From: JBCCGG01 sp039029395 | GTDB lineage: Bacteria; Pseudomonadota; Alphaproteobacteria; Kiloniellales; JAKSDN01 | Direction of reading: 5' to 3' | NCBI GenBank assembly: GCA_039029395.1 | Contig: JBCCGG010000002.1 | Coordinates: 62,001-126,000 of the forward strand | DNA length: 64,000 nt | In this document: piece by piece, positions 50,701 through 58,280 of the stretch | How positions within the stretch are numbered: the stretch's first letter is position 1 | Layout: each line of letters starts with the position of its first letter | Notes under the pieces: model-generated | The model's input: only the letters and a program-made list of their open reading frames with translations | Database searches by the model: none | What the model was told of the DNA's origin: nothing | Program-made: the position numbers and the translations under genes

Positions 50701-52332
50701 TCGCAGAACAGCACCCTTGCCGGATCCGGCCGACTGATCAACGACGGCCGACTGACCGCCGGCGGTCGCGGCGAGATCGGATCGGCGCAGATCCTCGGGA
50801 ACTCCAGCAGCCAAATGGCGGAGTTCGTCAACAACGGGATCATCCAGGTCGACTATCAGCTGGGCGACGGCGCCGATGAGGAGGCGAAGGCCGACAGGCT
50901 TTCCTTTGATGCCGCGCGCGTTACGGCAAAGGTCGGGGGGCAGATCGAGCCCAATGCCGTCGGGGTCAACCTCGTTGAGAATGGCACCATCGGGAGCTTT
51001 GCGGTCCTCTCCGGACTATCGCCGGACGACTTCGCCGCCACACTCACCGACGACGCGATTGTTAACTGGACCATGAGGGAAGAGACCGTCGGCGGCGCCC
51101 TCACCATTGTCTTGGACTATGAGGTCGAAACCCTGCCTTGGCTGGGTTTTACAACGCCCGGGTACGACCAGCAGCTGACTCCCGAAGAGGCACGTCGGGC
51201 GAACGATAACGTGGTGGAGGTTGGCACCTACGTCGACGATTTGATCGAAGCGCGCCTCCCGTTCGAACAAGCCGGCGAGCCGGAGTTAGCTTTCGTCGAC
51301 GAATTGACCAACTTTCTTCTGCGGCTCAACGAAATCGGCACCTTGGTCGATGTCTACGAGAGCTGGACACCGCAGATCGCAGCGGCACCGAACAATGCCG
51401 CACTCTTCTCCTCCGTGCGGTTCACCGATTCCCTCCAAGCCTGCCCGCGCTTCGATGAGACCGGCGTTGCAAGCTTCGCCGAGGAAGGCAACTGCATTTG
51501 GCTCCGCGCTCAGGGTGGCAGTCTACAGCGTCAAGAAAACAGCGATGCGGCCGGGTTCACCGAAGATTCATTCGGGTTCGAAGGCGGCGTCCAGATGGAG
51601 ACCTTGTCCAATCTCTTTGCCGGCATCGGGTTCCTCTTCGAGGACGCCAGCTTGGACGGCGATGGCAGCGCAAGCGGCAGTGGCCAGCGCTATCAAGCGG
51701 GTGTGGTTCTGCGCAACGATTTCTCCGACGGCTTCACCTTGTCAGGCGCCTTCACCGGCGGCATCAGCGACTACGACCTATCCCGGCAAGTCTTTACGCC
51801 CGATGGCGACCGCCGAGCAAGCTCGAGCCCAACACTGGCCTTCGTTGCGGGACAGGTGGGAGTCGCCAAGACCTTTACCTTCGAGAGCGAAGGGCCGTTC
51901 AACGCACCCTATCTCAAGCCGACCGGAGAGGTCGGTGTGATCCATCAGTGGCAAGACAGCTATTCCGAGGGCGGTGCCGGCGACTACGGCGCCACGGTCG
52001 AGGATTTGAGCCAGACCTTCGTCACGCTCAATCCCTATCTGGAGGCCGGCGGCAATTTCGAGCTTTTCGGCTTGCAGGCCCGCTCCTATGGCCGCGCCGG
52101 CATTCTGGCGGTACTGGGCGGCGACGATTTGGACGCCCAGCTAAACGGTGCATTGGATGGCGGTCCCGATTTCACGATCGACCAAGGGATTCCGACCATT
52201 TCCGGCGATCTAGCGCTCGGCCTGGAGGTCGCCACGCAATCCAACATCTCATTTAGGATCGAAGGCAGCGCTCTGCTTGCCGAGGACCAGCAGTCCTACT
52301 TTGGGGTTGGACGTATCACTCTGCACTTTTAG
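44749..52332 (+). CDS. Giant glycine-rich repeat autotransporter (type Va secretion)
   Basis: This protein of about 2,527 residues has a signal peptide (cleavage after ATA, about residue 32), an N-terminal part (to about 150), then about 1,800 residues of glycine-rich repeats. Each unit has a strand pair like VTVxNxGxIxTxGxxAxGI followed by AQSVGGGGGxGG; about 27 copies of the SxGG core are visible. This pattern predicts a very long right-handed beta-helix. A pertactin-like segment (about 1,970-2,150) precedes a C-terminal autotransporter barrel (about 2,247-2,527) ending in Phe. ATG 44749 with AGGA 8 nt upstream is preferred to ATG 44725. Likely role: adhesion or biofilm. Confidence 0.92.
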   Translation: MRTIFPIGGIFSFFPLLCLLAVLGVPNEATAQCTLIQDGLLTRVTCSGNVTEPLPLQAQATQFASAFATYDNITTPGFFGTDTFNPTVFVRVGRPGGSNANPTIVDSVTLRFRPSVPGEAAPFEIQWIAPNIGEEFAPIFVATNPIGGANGSGNGGQAGINGGTAGAPMLVLIDNTSITSEFTSAIKILGMSGVGGNGGTGRNNAQLSFGGDGGRGGSGTTVQVEFDTVTARTNYGDDAVVIISSLGSDGGNGGAGITTLISRIESVGGRGGDGGRGQDVTVTIEGGLEIEGTGDSIGLFVSSEGGAGGRGGNGVADHILAKSTAGNGGAGGDGGIVTIRSVDNAPIKIRTVNETAILAESIGNPGADGGQGQRCCTTATSNGGNGGEGGDGDLVSLSLGNNVDIATEGEEAFGILVRSYGGDGGDGGSGAGGSTGRGGAGAGSGPAGDLEVSGGGSISTMEESSSAILAQSVGGFSGDAGSATGGIVTYGGSTESAGGGGSVTIVWNNSEAGDGLVSTNGAYADAFFAQSQGGGGGKGAQGSGIVDIGSDGSAGGDGGPVSVTLGDLVVITHGNGADGINAASIGGGGGDAGASTQSLVGIGGSGAAGGNGGQVTVVNEADIFTEGEDAVGILAQSVGLGGGSGDSVVGIVAIGGDGGGGGDGGTVTVTNGGSIATEQDDAVGVLVSSTGGGGGRGSSATAIDVGFSQAVGGSGDTGGSGGDVSYFSTGNAPSITTAGDFAGGVVVSSLGGGGGRSGNTVSVAANVLPLSVALAVGGDGAAGGSGGTALLEFDGNVETVGDNSPGLFASSEGGGGGQTGSTIATANAPGLSVSLAMGGSGGPGGDGGRVTLTKSDQAGGGVIATKQNNSPGVTAQSLGGGGGDSGLVVGGAVVSWQSISLSLGGSGGDGGRGEDVTVESAGSITTRGENSSGIVASSVARGGGSAKAVISGAAISSAGTFSLSQGASGGEGGAAGKVTVTSSDLIETHGDLSDGIFAQSVGGGGGSGSATIAAGTISVGSVGVTLGGDGGSGGSGDDVSVTATGDISTMGAQSAGISATSSSTGGGSGGLHFSGDLIVGGSLDLALGSAGGAGGTAGNVVVASSGDISTGGQKSAAISAMSLGGDGGDGGISAAFNLVSLESVTVTVGGDGGNAGRAGNVEVTNEGSLKTVELNSPGIEAISSGGDGGSGGLAFQGGIQTGAEDAASYFVPLQVDVSVAIGGDGGAGAQSGTVKVTNNGGIETTDFGSIAILASSQGGGGGTGGSVWTGVLDAGQTGKQTNVNVNLAVGGDGGNGGKADSVSVANTAPVTTLGNEAIGIFAQSVGGSGGIGGSNFNILATSNSDSQAINLDFQLGGAGGDGAESADVMVSNSGAISTSGGDASAIYAQSVGGNGGRGGNSANMSLNLDTKLLTTTGLTASGGDLEFAEIERGVTSQEPPKKKYNIDASILIGGAGGGGAHGESVTVENAGQLTTESDGAWGIFAQSIGGNGGEGGSAAATSLSWSGLCGVNVTTYLCALDKKSENPEKEVEIEYSFEVNVGGSGGSAADGGTVKVTNEASIVTEGAAADAISAQSVGGGGGDGGKGGSDGFGLWTSDETAKELEEYYDLVSSDPFSDLKPNSFEVSIGGNGGASGNGASVEVLNTESLKTFGQEAYGIDAQSVGGGGGSGGKAGASWTYSIVVGGTGSGGGDGGKVTVENSGGIETSGYSSIGIHAQSVGKGGGNGGNFEAAFSWLSWEIPIGLVVTAGGESGDGGDGGDVLVKSNGAITTIGENAHGIWAQSVGGSGGSKGVGTFGLVDLSAGDYYAGNVGGTGSGGSVKVEVGAPISVSGQGALGVFAQSVGGPDEKNARDIASDVTIMIDADVSGSGPEGRAIVAQSVGGAGNGTITVDVAEGVTVSSASDGYETMTIYNGNDESVINNKGLITRPDGNPFEQDEQGYTILALNTEGLTIHNEGTIHGSIRFFEGAKGSILNLDGGLLELSQNSTLAGSGRLINDGRLTAGGRGEIGSAQILGNSSSQMAEFVNNGIIQVDYQLGDGADEEAKADRLSFDAARVTAKVGGQIEPNAVGVNLVENGTIGSFAVLSGLSPDDFAATLTDDAIVNWTMREETVGGALTIVLDYEVETLPWLGFTTPGYDQQLTPEEARRANDNVVEVGTYVDDLIEARLPFEQAGEPELAFVDELTNFLLRLNEIGTLVDVYESWTPQIAAAPNNAALFSSVRFTDSLQACPRFDETGVASFAEEGNCIWLRAQGGSLQRQENSDAAGFTEDSFGFEGGVQMETLSNLFAGIGFLFEDASLDGDGSASGSGQRYQAGVVLRNDFSDGFTLSGAFTGGISDYDLSRQVFTPDGDRRASSSPTLAFVAGQVGVAKTFTFESEGPFNAPYLKPTGEVGVIHQWQDSYSEGGAGDYGATVEDLSQTFVTLNPYLEAGGNFELFGLQARSYGRAGILAVLGGDDLDAQLNGALDGGPDFTIDQGIPTISGDLALGLEVATQSNISFRIEGSALLAEDQQSYFGVGRITLHF

Positions 52333-52669
52333 CAGCCGACATGGGCATGCGGCTGCCGTCGGCGCCGTAGGTCTCCAGCTCGTTCTCCGGCAAAACCCCG
52401 GCCTCGATTAGCGCGGCATAGAGCGCGATCGCGTAGTGGCCGATGGAGAGATAGAAGCGGTCACGATCCTCCCACTCCGGATCATTCGGCTTGTACCTGA
52501 GCGCATGAAAGTAGGCGACGGCGAGCACGTCCGCCACGCCCAGCGCCTGACCGACGTAGCCCTGTCCTTGCACCTCCCCCATTCGCACGGCGTAGCGGCG
52601 GATCCGATAGGCGCGCTCCGGAAGGCTCACGTTCGAGTGCTTCTGCGGTGCCAATTGGACCATTCCCAT
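52316..52669 (-). pseudogene. Truncated transketolase N-terminal fragment
   Basis: This 117-residue frame matches the start of transketolase N-terminal subunits: RAYRIRRYAVRMGEVQGQGY, then DPEWEDRDRFYLSIGHYAIA and the LPENELETYGADGSRMPMS segment. The normal protein continues with SGMA...TPGME and totals about 280 residues. Here similarity stops after MPMS at about 52337, six unrelated residues follow, and a stop occurs inside the autotransporter's 3' end (17-bp overlap). The thiamine-diphosphate site is therefore lost. GGAGG precedes the ATG, so the fragment may still be translated. Confidence 0.85.
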
Positions 52670-52938
52670 TGCCTCCGTTGCAGGGTCAAGTCAAAGATGA
52701 GGCGGGCGAACTCCTGAGTCGTCGGTGCGAAAGCCCTTTGGAACGGGGTGTTAAGCGCACAAATCCGTCGCGAGGGCCAATGACGACTGAATTAAGTTTG
52801 ACTTCACAAGCCATATCCTCAAGGCGTGAGAATATGTGGCGGTTAAGCCAGCGAGCAATAACGGAGATCTTTTAATCTGGTTAGATTTTCTTAACAAGTT
52901 TCAGATGCGGCATCGGAAGGGCTCCGCGATCGGAAGAC
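52670..52938. other. Non-coding stretch before the transposase remnant
   Basis: About 270 bp, locally AT-richer than the surroundings near 52860-52910. It includes the former promoter side of the truncated transketolase gene. No gene or clear IS end is visible. Confidence 0.4.
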
Positions 52939-53220
52939 TCACGTGCCGAGCCAAATTCGGAGGTTCTGGTCGGTGGCTTTGAGGGGAAACTCATCGTGCA
53001 CATCGCAGGACCCTCGTAACCGCAGGCGGTTGAGGCGTAGGGTGCGCTTCAGACAGGCAAACAGCATCTCGGCTTTCTTGCGCTACCGTCGCGCCGCTTC
53101 GATCTTTCGAACATCGGCACGCCACCCTCGAGTCCGGGTCGGCAGAACCACCTGTAGGCCTGATCGAGATGAACTTCCTCGCACAGCCGTCGTTTGGAGC
53201 AGATCAAGCCTGGTCCCGCG
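52939..53220 (-). mobile_element. IS1182-type transposase remnant with internal deletion
   Basis: Reading the minus strand, an N-terminal piece (about 53218-53110) gives RRLCEEVHLDQAYRWFCRPG, the signature of IS1182-family transposases. A C-terminal piece (53085-52939) gives RKKAEMLFACLKRTLRLNRL followed by RLRGSCDVHDEF and ends in a TGA. The DDE-bearing middle (roughly 300 residues) is missing, and a stop separates the two pieces. Intact terminal inverted repeats were not found by eye. This is a dead element marking past insertion and deletion here. Identification is from memory of the family. Confidence 0.75.
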
Positions 53221-54500
53221 TTAGGCCACGAGCCCGAACAGCTCCTGCGGCTCGCGCACGCCGCGGAGTGAATGAAGGCCCAACGACTCTAGCCCACAGC
53301 TTCTTCCGACGGTTTCTTCAAAAGTGCTGGATACCAGAATGTTGCGCTCGAGAGGCCGACAGAGCGCCTGAATACGGCTCGCCTCGTTGACCGCCGGCCC
53401 GATCACCGTAAAGTCGAGCCGTTCGCTGGCTCCGATGTTGCCGTAAAACACTTCCCCCAGGTGTAGCGCCAAGCCGAAATCCATAGTGGGATTTCCGGCC
53501 GCCTTGCGACTCTCGTTCAGGATAGGGAATGCAGCGCGCAGTTGGGCGGCGGCCGCCAGCGCGTCTGCGCACACGGCCGCTTCGTCGCGACCTGTCAGGT
53601 CGAACGTGGCCAGCAGACCGTCGCCCATGAACTTGAGGATCTGGCCGTTGTTTGCATGGACCGGTGCTGCCATCGCTTCGAGATAGTCATCGAGCGTCGC
53701 GACGAGAACGTCACGTGGTTGGCTATCGGTCAGCCTTGTGAAGCCGCGCAGGTCGGAAAACCAAATGACAGCGCGAATTGCCTCGGCCGATCCACGCACT
53801 ATCTCGCCGGTGAGGACCCGGTGGCCGGCATCTCTTCCTACATAGGTCTCCAGGACCGTGCTCGAGACATCATAGGTAAGACGCGATTTCAGGGAGACCG
53901 CAAGATAAGGAAGTGCTTGGGTGACCTGATAGAGCTGCCCATCGTCGAACCCTGCGGGCCGGCTCGTCGCACAGGAGAAGAAGATTCCGTTTAGCTGTAC
54001 ATCCGGACTGACCGCGCCGCCGGCGGCGGCTAATCTCTCGGCAATGATCGCGACCTGCGAGCGATCATAGGGCACGAGGTGGGCTGCATAGTCGACAAGC
54101 CCTTCTGCGCGCAACTCAGGGAACAAACGAACCCTTCGTCGTCATCCCTGTCGAGGCGCCGCCGCAGTGTCAAAAGGCCCTTGCTGCGCATGTGGTGAAC
54201 GGGGCTTTTCAGATAGACCTCACGGTTGAGGATCGACCGCTCGCGCGGGATGTGCTCAATCTCGTCCAGCTCGGGCCGCCACGTGAAAGTATGCGATCCA
54301 TACCTGGGATGGAGCGTGTACATGCCCACCCCCACCCGCTCCATCGGAAAGCCGCTATCGTATATCTTGCGGCAGAATCCCGCGATTTGTTCGCCGACTG
54401 ATAGGCCCAGCATGCCCCGCTCAACGAGCCAAAGGGGAAGGCCGTGGAGGTTGAGCGGCGCGGCAGCCGCGGCGTCAGATGGCCCGTGACTCACGTACAT
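53221..54500 (-). pseudogene. Class III adenylate/guanylate cyclase interrupted by a frameshift
   Basis: Two overlapping frames together make one cyclase of about 426 residues. The upstream frame (54500 down) supplies the N-terminal domain through SPVHHMRSKGLLTLRRRLDR. The downstream frame (from about 54126) continues with LFPELRAEGLVDYAAHLVPY and holds the complete catalytic domain (FSDLRGFT and KFMGDGLLA aspartates). Restoring one base near 54130 (GGTTC to GGTTCC) joins the frames in register (GF-RLFPEL). It is either a recent inactivating mutation, a programmed shift or a sequencing error. Confidence 0.82.
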
Positions 54501-54876
54501 CCACCATTGATTCCGACTGAGGGTGTTTCCCTCACGTAATCATTCTTGAAATACGGTCGAGTCTGCAACCTGTTAGGAACGCCTCAGCGAGCGCCGGGCC
54601 GATAGGTTCGCGAGATACGAATGGCAATGGAAGAATAATCGTGGAGCCACCACATCGTCCGCGTGTGGCTAAACCCAGGCCTGATGGTTTGGCTTCCGTG
54701 GCCGCATGTCGTTGTGGGCCGCTCGAAGAACTCGTGGTCAGGCACCGCGCCGGCGTGCGCTTGGCCGGCGCCCATTCGGCATCTACCGAACAGCACAAGA
54801 TCGCCGTTACGCGCCCATAGCGCGCCCAACGGGTTGACTTGGTCAGATCTTGACGGGGGTAAATCTTTGAAAAGCT
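54501..54876. other. Intergenic region between cyclase remnant and tRNA-Arg
   Basis: About 375 bp. Open frames on both strands overlap here but none has a convincing start or recognisable family. It may hold degraded material from the same decayed zone. Confidence 0.4.
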
Positions 54877-54953
<77 letters not shown>

Positions 54954-55197
54954 TTGCCTGGATCGGCGGGGACGAGCGCCCCCGCGGGCGGACCATAGAT
55001 CAACTGGTCAGCCGGGTAAATCGGCTTTCTACAGCCGACCGGCCGGCCTGCTTGGAAACCATGACGCACCTCGCCAGTCCCCACCGTGGCGGCGGGGCTG
55101 ACATGATGGGCAGTCCATGGGATCGGTCCGTCAGACGGCAAGACGCGCCCTAAACAGGCGCGTCAGCCGCTTGCGATTGACGACGAGAGGAGGGACC

Positions 55198-55359
55198 TCA
55201 GGCGGCGCGCCAGAGGTTGGTCTGCTTGCACTTCGGGCACACCCGCTCTCCAGGCCAGGCACTGACGAAGTCATCCCGGCACATGAGGCATTTCCGCTCC
55301 TTAGCCTCGTAGATCCGATCCGGCTGAGGCTTCTGATTTTTTTCGCTCGACGACGACAT
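55198..55359 (-). CDS. 53-residue zinc-ribbon-like small protein
   Basis: This small frame (ATG 55359, stop TGA at 55198) has GGAG about 7 nt upstream. The product is hydrophilic with two CxxC pairs, Cys24/Cys27 (CLMC) and Cys41/Cys44 (CPKC), which should bind one zinc. A Ser-rich N-terminus precedes the ribbon. I recognise no specific family; it may be a nucleic-acid- or protein-binding accessory factor. Confidence 0.7.
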   Translation of the reverse strand: MSSSSEKNQKPQPDRIYEAKERKCLMCRDDFVSAWPGERVCPKCKQTNLWRAA

Positions 55360-55527
55360 TTAACGCTCCAGATTGCTGCACTGCAACATGGCGATTTTAC
55401 GGCCGCTGTCAACTATTTTTTTCTGAATAGTGACAGAAAAGGTGACTTTTTGACGGATCGGCGGTGCTGCCCCGCTCTCGGTTCCGCCCGGCGTAACCAT
55501 CCCCTTTGCGACGTGCTCCTTTCGTTC

Positions 55528-57150
55528 CTAGCGGCCCGTTTGGGCCAGGTTTAGGCCACCCACCGCGGCCGCGCCAGCCAAGCCGGCGGTGCCGCTCAAG
55601 GGCTCGCCGCGGATGTCTCGCAGCAGGCTCACATGATCGGGCAGAGTGGCCAGCAGCTGGGCCTTCTCTCGGGCCAGATGTTGGCTATAGAGCTCCCAGG
55701 GGCGGCGCGAGATCGAGCCTTCCAAGGGGAACTCTGACTCCGCGAAGTGACCCTTGGGCCACAGGGCGTAGATGTAATTCCAGTGATTGAACAGGCTGTG
55801 GCCCGGGGTGTCGGTCTCGTCCGGCAAGACCCGGCGCCACTGGGCCAGGCGCTGGGCCAGGCCGTCGGGCACCTGCACCTCGCCGCGCGCGGCCTGCCAG
55901 AAGGGCTCGGGCCGATTCGACGTCAGGTAATGGGTCTGGATGAAGTCGCGCACCTCGTCGTAGAGCCGTTCGACCCGATGGTTGAAGGCGCCTGCCAGAT
56001 CGGGGCTGACCGCCTTGTCGGGGAACAGGCCGGCCAGCCAGCGCACCGAGGCGTCGGTCATGTGGATCGCGGTCGATTCCAGGGGCTCGATAAAGCCGCC
56101 GGAAAGGCCGATCGCCACGCAGTTCTTGACCCAGGCCCGCCGGGTACGGCCGATACGCATCTTGATCACCCGGAGCTCCGGGTCCTCGGCCTCGGCCGGC
56201 AGGTCGCCGACGCGGCGCACATGGGCCAGGAACTCGGCCTTGGCTTCGTCGTCGCTGCGAAACTTGCTGGAGTAGACGTATCCGGTGCCGACCCGGCTGT
56301 AGAGCGGGACCCGCCAGACCCAACCGGCGCCCAGCGCGGTCGCCCGGGTGCAGGGCTCGATCCGATTGGGGTCCCGGTGGGGCAGCTGGACCGGAATCGC
56401 CCGGTCGCATAGCAGCTGGTCGCCGAAGGGGAGGAAGGGCTCGCCCATGAATTTCTGCAGGATCAGGCCTTGGAAGCCGGTGCAGTCGATCACCAGCTCG
56501 ACCGGGTGGCGGCCGCCCTGCTCCAAGGTCAGCGCGCTGATGTAGCCGCGCTCGTCGCGCTCTATGTCGACCACGTCGTCGCGCACGTGGCGCACGCCGC
56601 GCGCCATGGCGCCTTCGCGCAGGAACTGGCCGAACAAGGCGGCGTCCAGGTGATAGGCGTAGTTGATCGCTTGATCGTAGGGCGCCCGGCCAAGCGGCCG
56701 CGGCCCGCGCAAGGCCTTGACCAAAGCGGTGTTTTCCACCATGGCGTCGGCAAAGTCGCTGATCCCGTCCAGGGGGCCGTACTTCTTGTAGTGATAAGCC
56801 GGGATGAAGCCGGCCAGATGAGGCGGGAAGTTGAAGGGGTGGTAGAAGTCGATCGGCGCGCCCGAGGCGTCCTGGGACCAATGGCCGAAGCGCACGGAGA
56901 GCTTGAAGGAGGTGTTGCAGCGCCGGAAGAAGTCCCGCTCGTTGAGGCCGAGCTGCTGGAGCAGCATCGGAAGCCCGGCGACCGTCGCCTCGCCCACGCC
57001 GATGGTCGGCACCTTGGGCGACTCGATCAAGGTCACGCCGACCGGCGGCCCCTCGCGCCCGGCGTTGAGGAAGCTGGTCAGGCTCAAGGCGGTCAGCCAG
57101 CCGGCCGTGCCCCCACCAACGATGGTGACCTGCTCAACCCGATTGGTCAT
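55528..57150 (-). CDS. Flavin-dependent tryptophan-halogenase-family enzyme
   Basis: This 540-residue protein of the PrnA/RebH family has an FAD-binding GGGTAGW near residue 12, the GVGEAT segment, the catalytic Lys83 (in NTSFKLSVRFGHW), the halogenase motif WxWxxP as WVWRVP (277-282) and Glu355 in GGFIEPLESTAIH. All residues needed for HOCl/haloamine chemistry are present. It uses FADH2 from a separate reductase. No flavin reductase, peptide precursor or biosynthetic cluster is adjacent, so its substrate is unknown. Length is typical (about 530). Confidence 0.9.
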   Translation of the reverse strand: MTNRVEQVTIVGGGTAGWLTALSLTSFLNAGREGPPVGVTLIESPKVPTIGVGEATVAGLPMLLQQLGLNERDFFRRCNTSFKLSVRFGHWSQDASGAPIDFYHPFNFPPHLAGFIPAYHYKKYGPLDGISDFADAMVENTALVKALRGPRPLGRAPYDQAINYAYHLDAALFGQFLREGAMARGVRHVRDDVVDIERDERGYISALTLEQGGRHPVELVIDCTGFQGLILQKFMGEPFLPFGDQLLCDRAIPVQLPHRDPNRIEPCTRATALGAGWVWRVPLYSRVGTGYVYSSKFRSDDEAKAEFLAHVRRVGDLPAEAEDPELRVIKMRIGRTRRAWVKNCVAIGLSGGFIEPLESTAIHMTDASVRWLAGLFPDKAVSPDLAGAFNHRVERLYDEVRDFIQTHYLTSNRPEPFWQAARGEVQVPDGLAQRLAQWRRVLPDETDTPGHSLFNHWNYIYALWPKGHFAESEFPLEGSISRRPWELYSQHLAREKAQLLATLPDHVSLLRDIRGEPLSGTAGLAGAAAVGGLNLAQTGR

Positions 57151-57263
57151 ACGTATCGATCTCCCTCCGGCGCCTCGGCTGAAATGCCCGGCACCGCCCC
57201 CGATCTACCTGCTGACGGCTGTGGCATCCCTTTTAGCAGAGGTTTTGTTCAGATCCTAGCCCC

Positions 57264-58280
57264 TCAAGTGGCGCCGCCGACCAGTGTTGCAAGGTCTTCG
57301 GATGCTTGCAGGTCGGCGCCCGACGGCAAAGGCGCCGCTGGGTCGGCGATCCAGGCCTCGATATCGGTCAGGACGACCGCGGCCTGAAGGTCGCGCAGCA
57401 GCAGGTGCCAGCCCTCCTCGTAGAGCACCAAGCGCCGGGCGTCGGGTGGAAGGCTGCGCCAGAACCGCAAGGTCGGGTCCGCCGGCACCACTTGATCCTT
57501 CTCGCCATAGAGCACCAAGGCCGGTGTATGGAGCGCGGCGCCACCCTCCAGCGCTTCGCCCATCAGGTCGGTCAGGCCGTCGACCGCGACCACCCGGGTG
57601 CCCTTGATGAACAGCGGATCGCGCCCTAGGCCACGGAGCATCTCGATGTTGTCGGAAGCCTGCACGCCGAGCCCCTCGCCGGTGAACTTAGCCCAGGGAA
57701 TGACCCGAGCGGCCAGCCACAGGGCGCCACGCTGATAGAATGGCATGGTCTCGCGGGACCAAACCGCCGGCGCCGAGAGGATCACGCCGTCCACGGCAGG
57801 CGGCGCCGGACCGGTCATGGCGGCGACCACGACGGCGCCGCCCATGGATTCGCCCAAGAGGTAGAGCGGCACGCCCGGGTGACGCCGGGCCAGCAGCGCG
57901 GCGGTGGTCGCCAGGTCCTCGGCGAGCTGCTCGCTACCGGCCCACAAGCCCGTGTGGGGCGCCTCGCCGAAGCCCCGCTGGTCGTAGGCATAGACCGCGA
58001 TACCCTGCTGGCAGAGCCAGGTGCCCGGCGCCTCGAAGGCGTTGGAGTAGTCGTTGAAACCGTGCAGCGCGAGCACCACTGCCCGGGGCGCCTGCCCGGC
58101 CGGCAGCCAAGTGCGCAGGGGCAGCTCGGTGCCGTCCTTGGTGATTACGCTGTCTGCGGTCAGCCGGGGCTCGCTGGGCCCCGGGCCCGGCGGCATGCGC
58201 GGCGCGGCGCAGGCGCCCAGCAACAGGACGAGGCCGAGCAGCAGCGGGCAGAGAAAGAGGCGTGCCGGGCGTCCGGTCAT
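57264..58280 (-). CDS. Alpha/beta-hydrolase lipoprotein (monoacylglycerol lipase-like)
   Basis: This 338-residue protein has a lipobox (LLGAC, Cys24) and a serine-hydrolase fold with HGFNDYSN oxyanion region, nucleophile motif GESMGG, Asp in GEKDQVV and His in EGWHLLL. It resembles bacterial monoacylglycerol lipases (lysophospholipase-like). Being a lipoprotein, it would act at the inner or outer membrane on lipid esters. Its ATG overlaps the stop of the ABC ATPase gene (ATGA), suggesting a link with a lipid-related transporter. Confidence 0.88.
   Translation of the reverse strand: MTGRPARLFLCPLLLGLVLLLGACAAPRMPPGPGPSEPRLTADSVITKDGTELPLRTWLPAGQAPRAVVLALHGFNDYSNAFEAPGTWLCQQGIAVYAYDQRGFGEAPHTGLWAGSEQLAEDLATTAALLARRHPGVPLYLLGESMGGAVVVAAMTGPAPPAVDGVILSAPAVWSRETMPFYQRGALWLAARVIPWAKFTGEGLGVQASDNIEMLRGLGRDPLFIKGTRVVAVDGLTDLMGEALEGGAALHTPALVLYGEKDQVVPADPTLRFWRSLPPDARRLVLYEEGWHLLLRDLQAAVVLTDIEAWIADPAAPLPSGADLQASEDLATLVGGAT

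Noticed and set aside
44749..52332. Possible CRISPR or DNA satellite because of regular GGC-rich units
   Set aside because: Units vary in length and sequence and encode a continuous protein; no constant repeat/spacer pattern exists.
52943..53224. Plus-strand 93-codon frame
   Set aside because: It is antisense to the transposase remnant and Arg-rich; the minus strand carries the recognisable motifs.
55685..56881. 398-codon minus frame in the halogenase gene
   Set aside because: It is a shifted reading within the halogenase, Arg/Pro/Gly-rich, with no family match.
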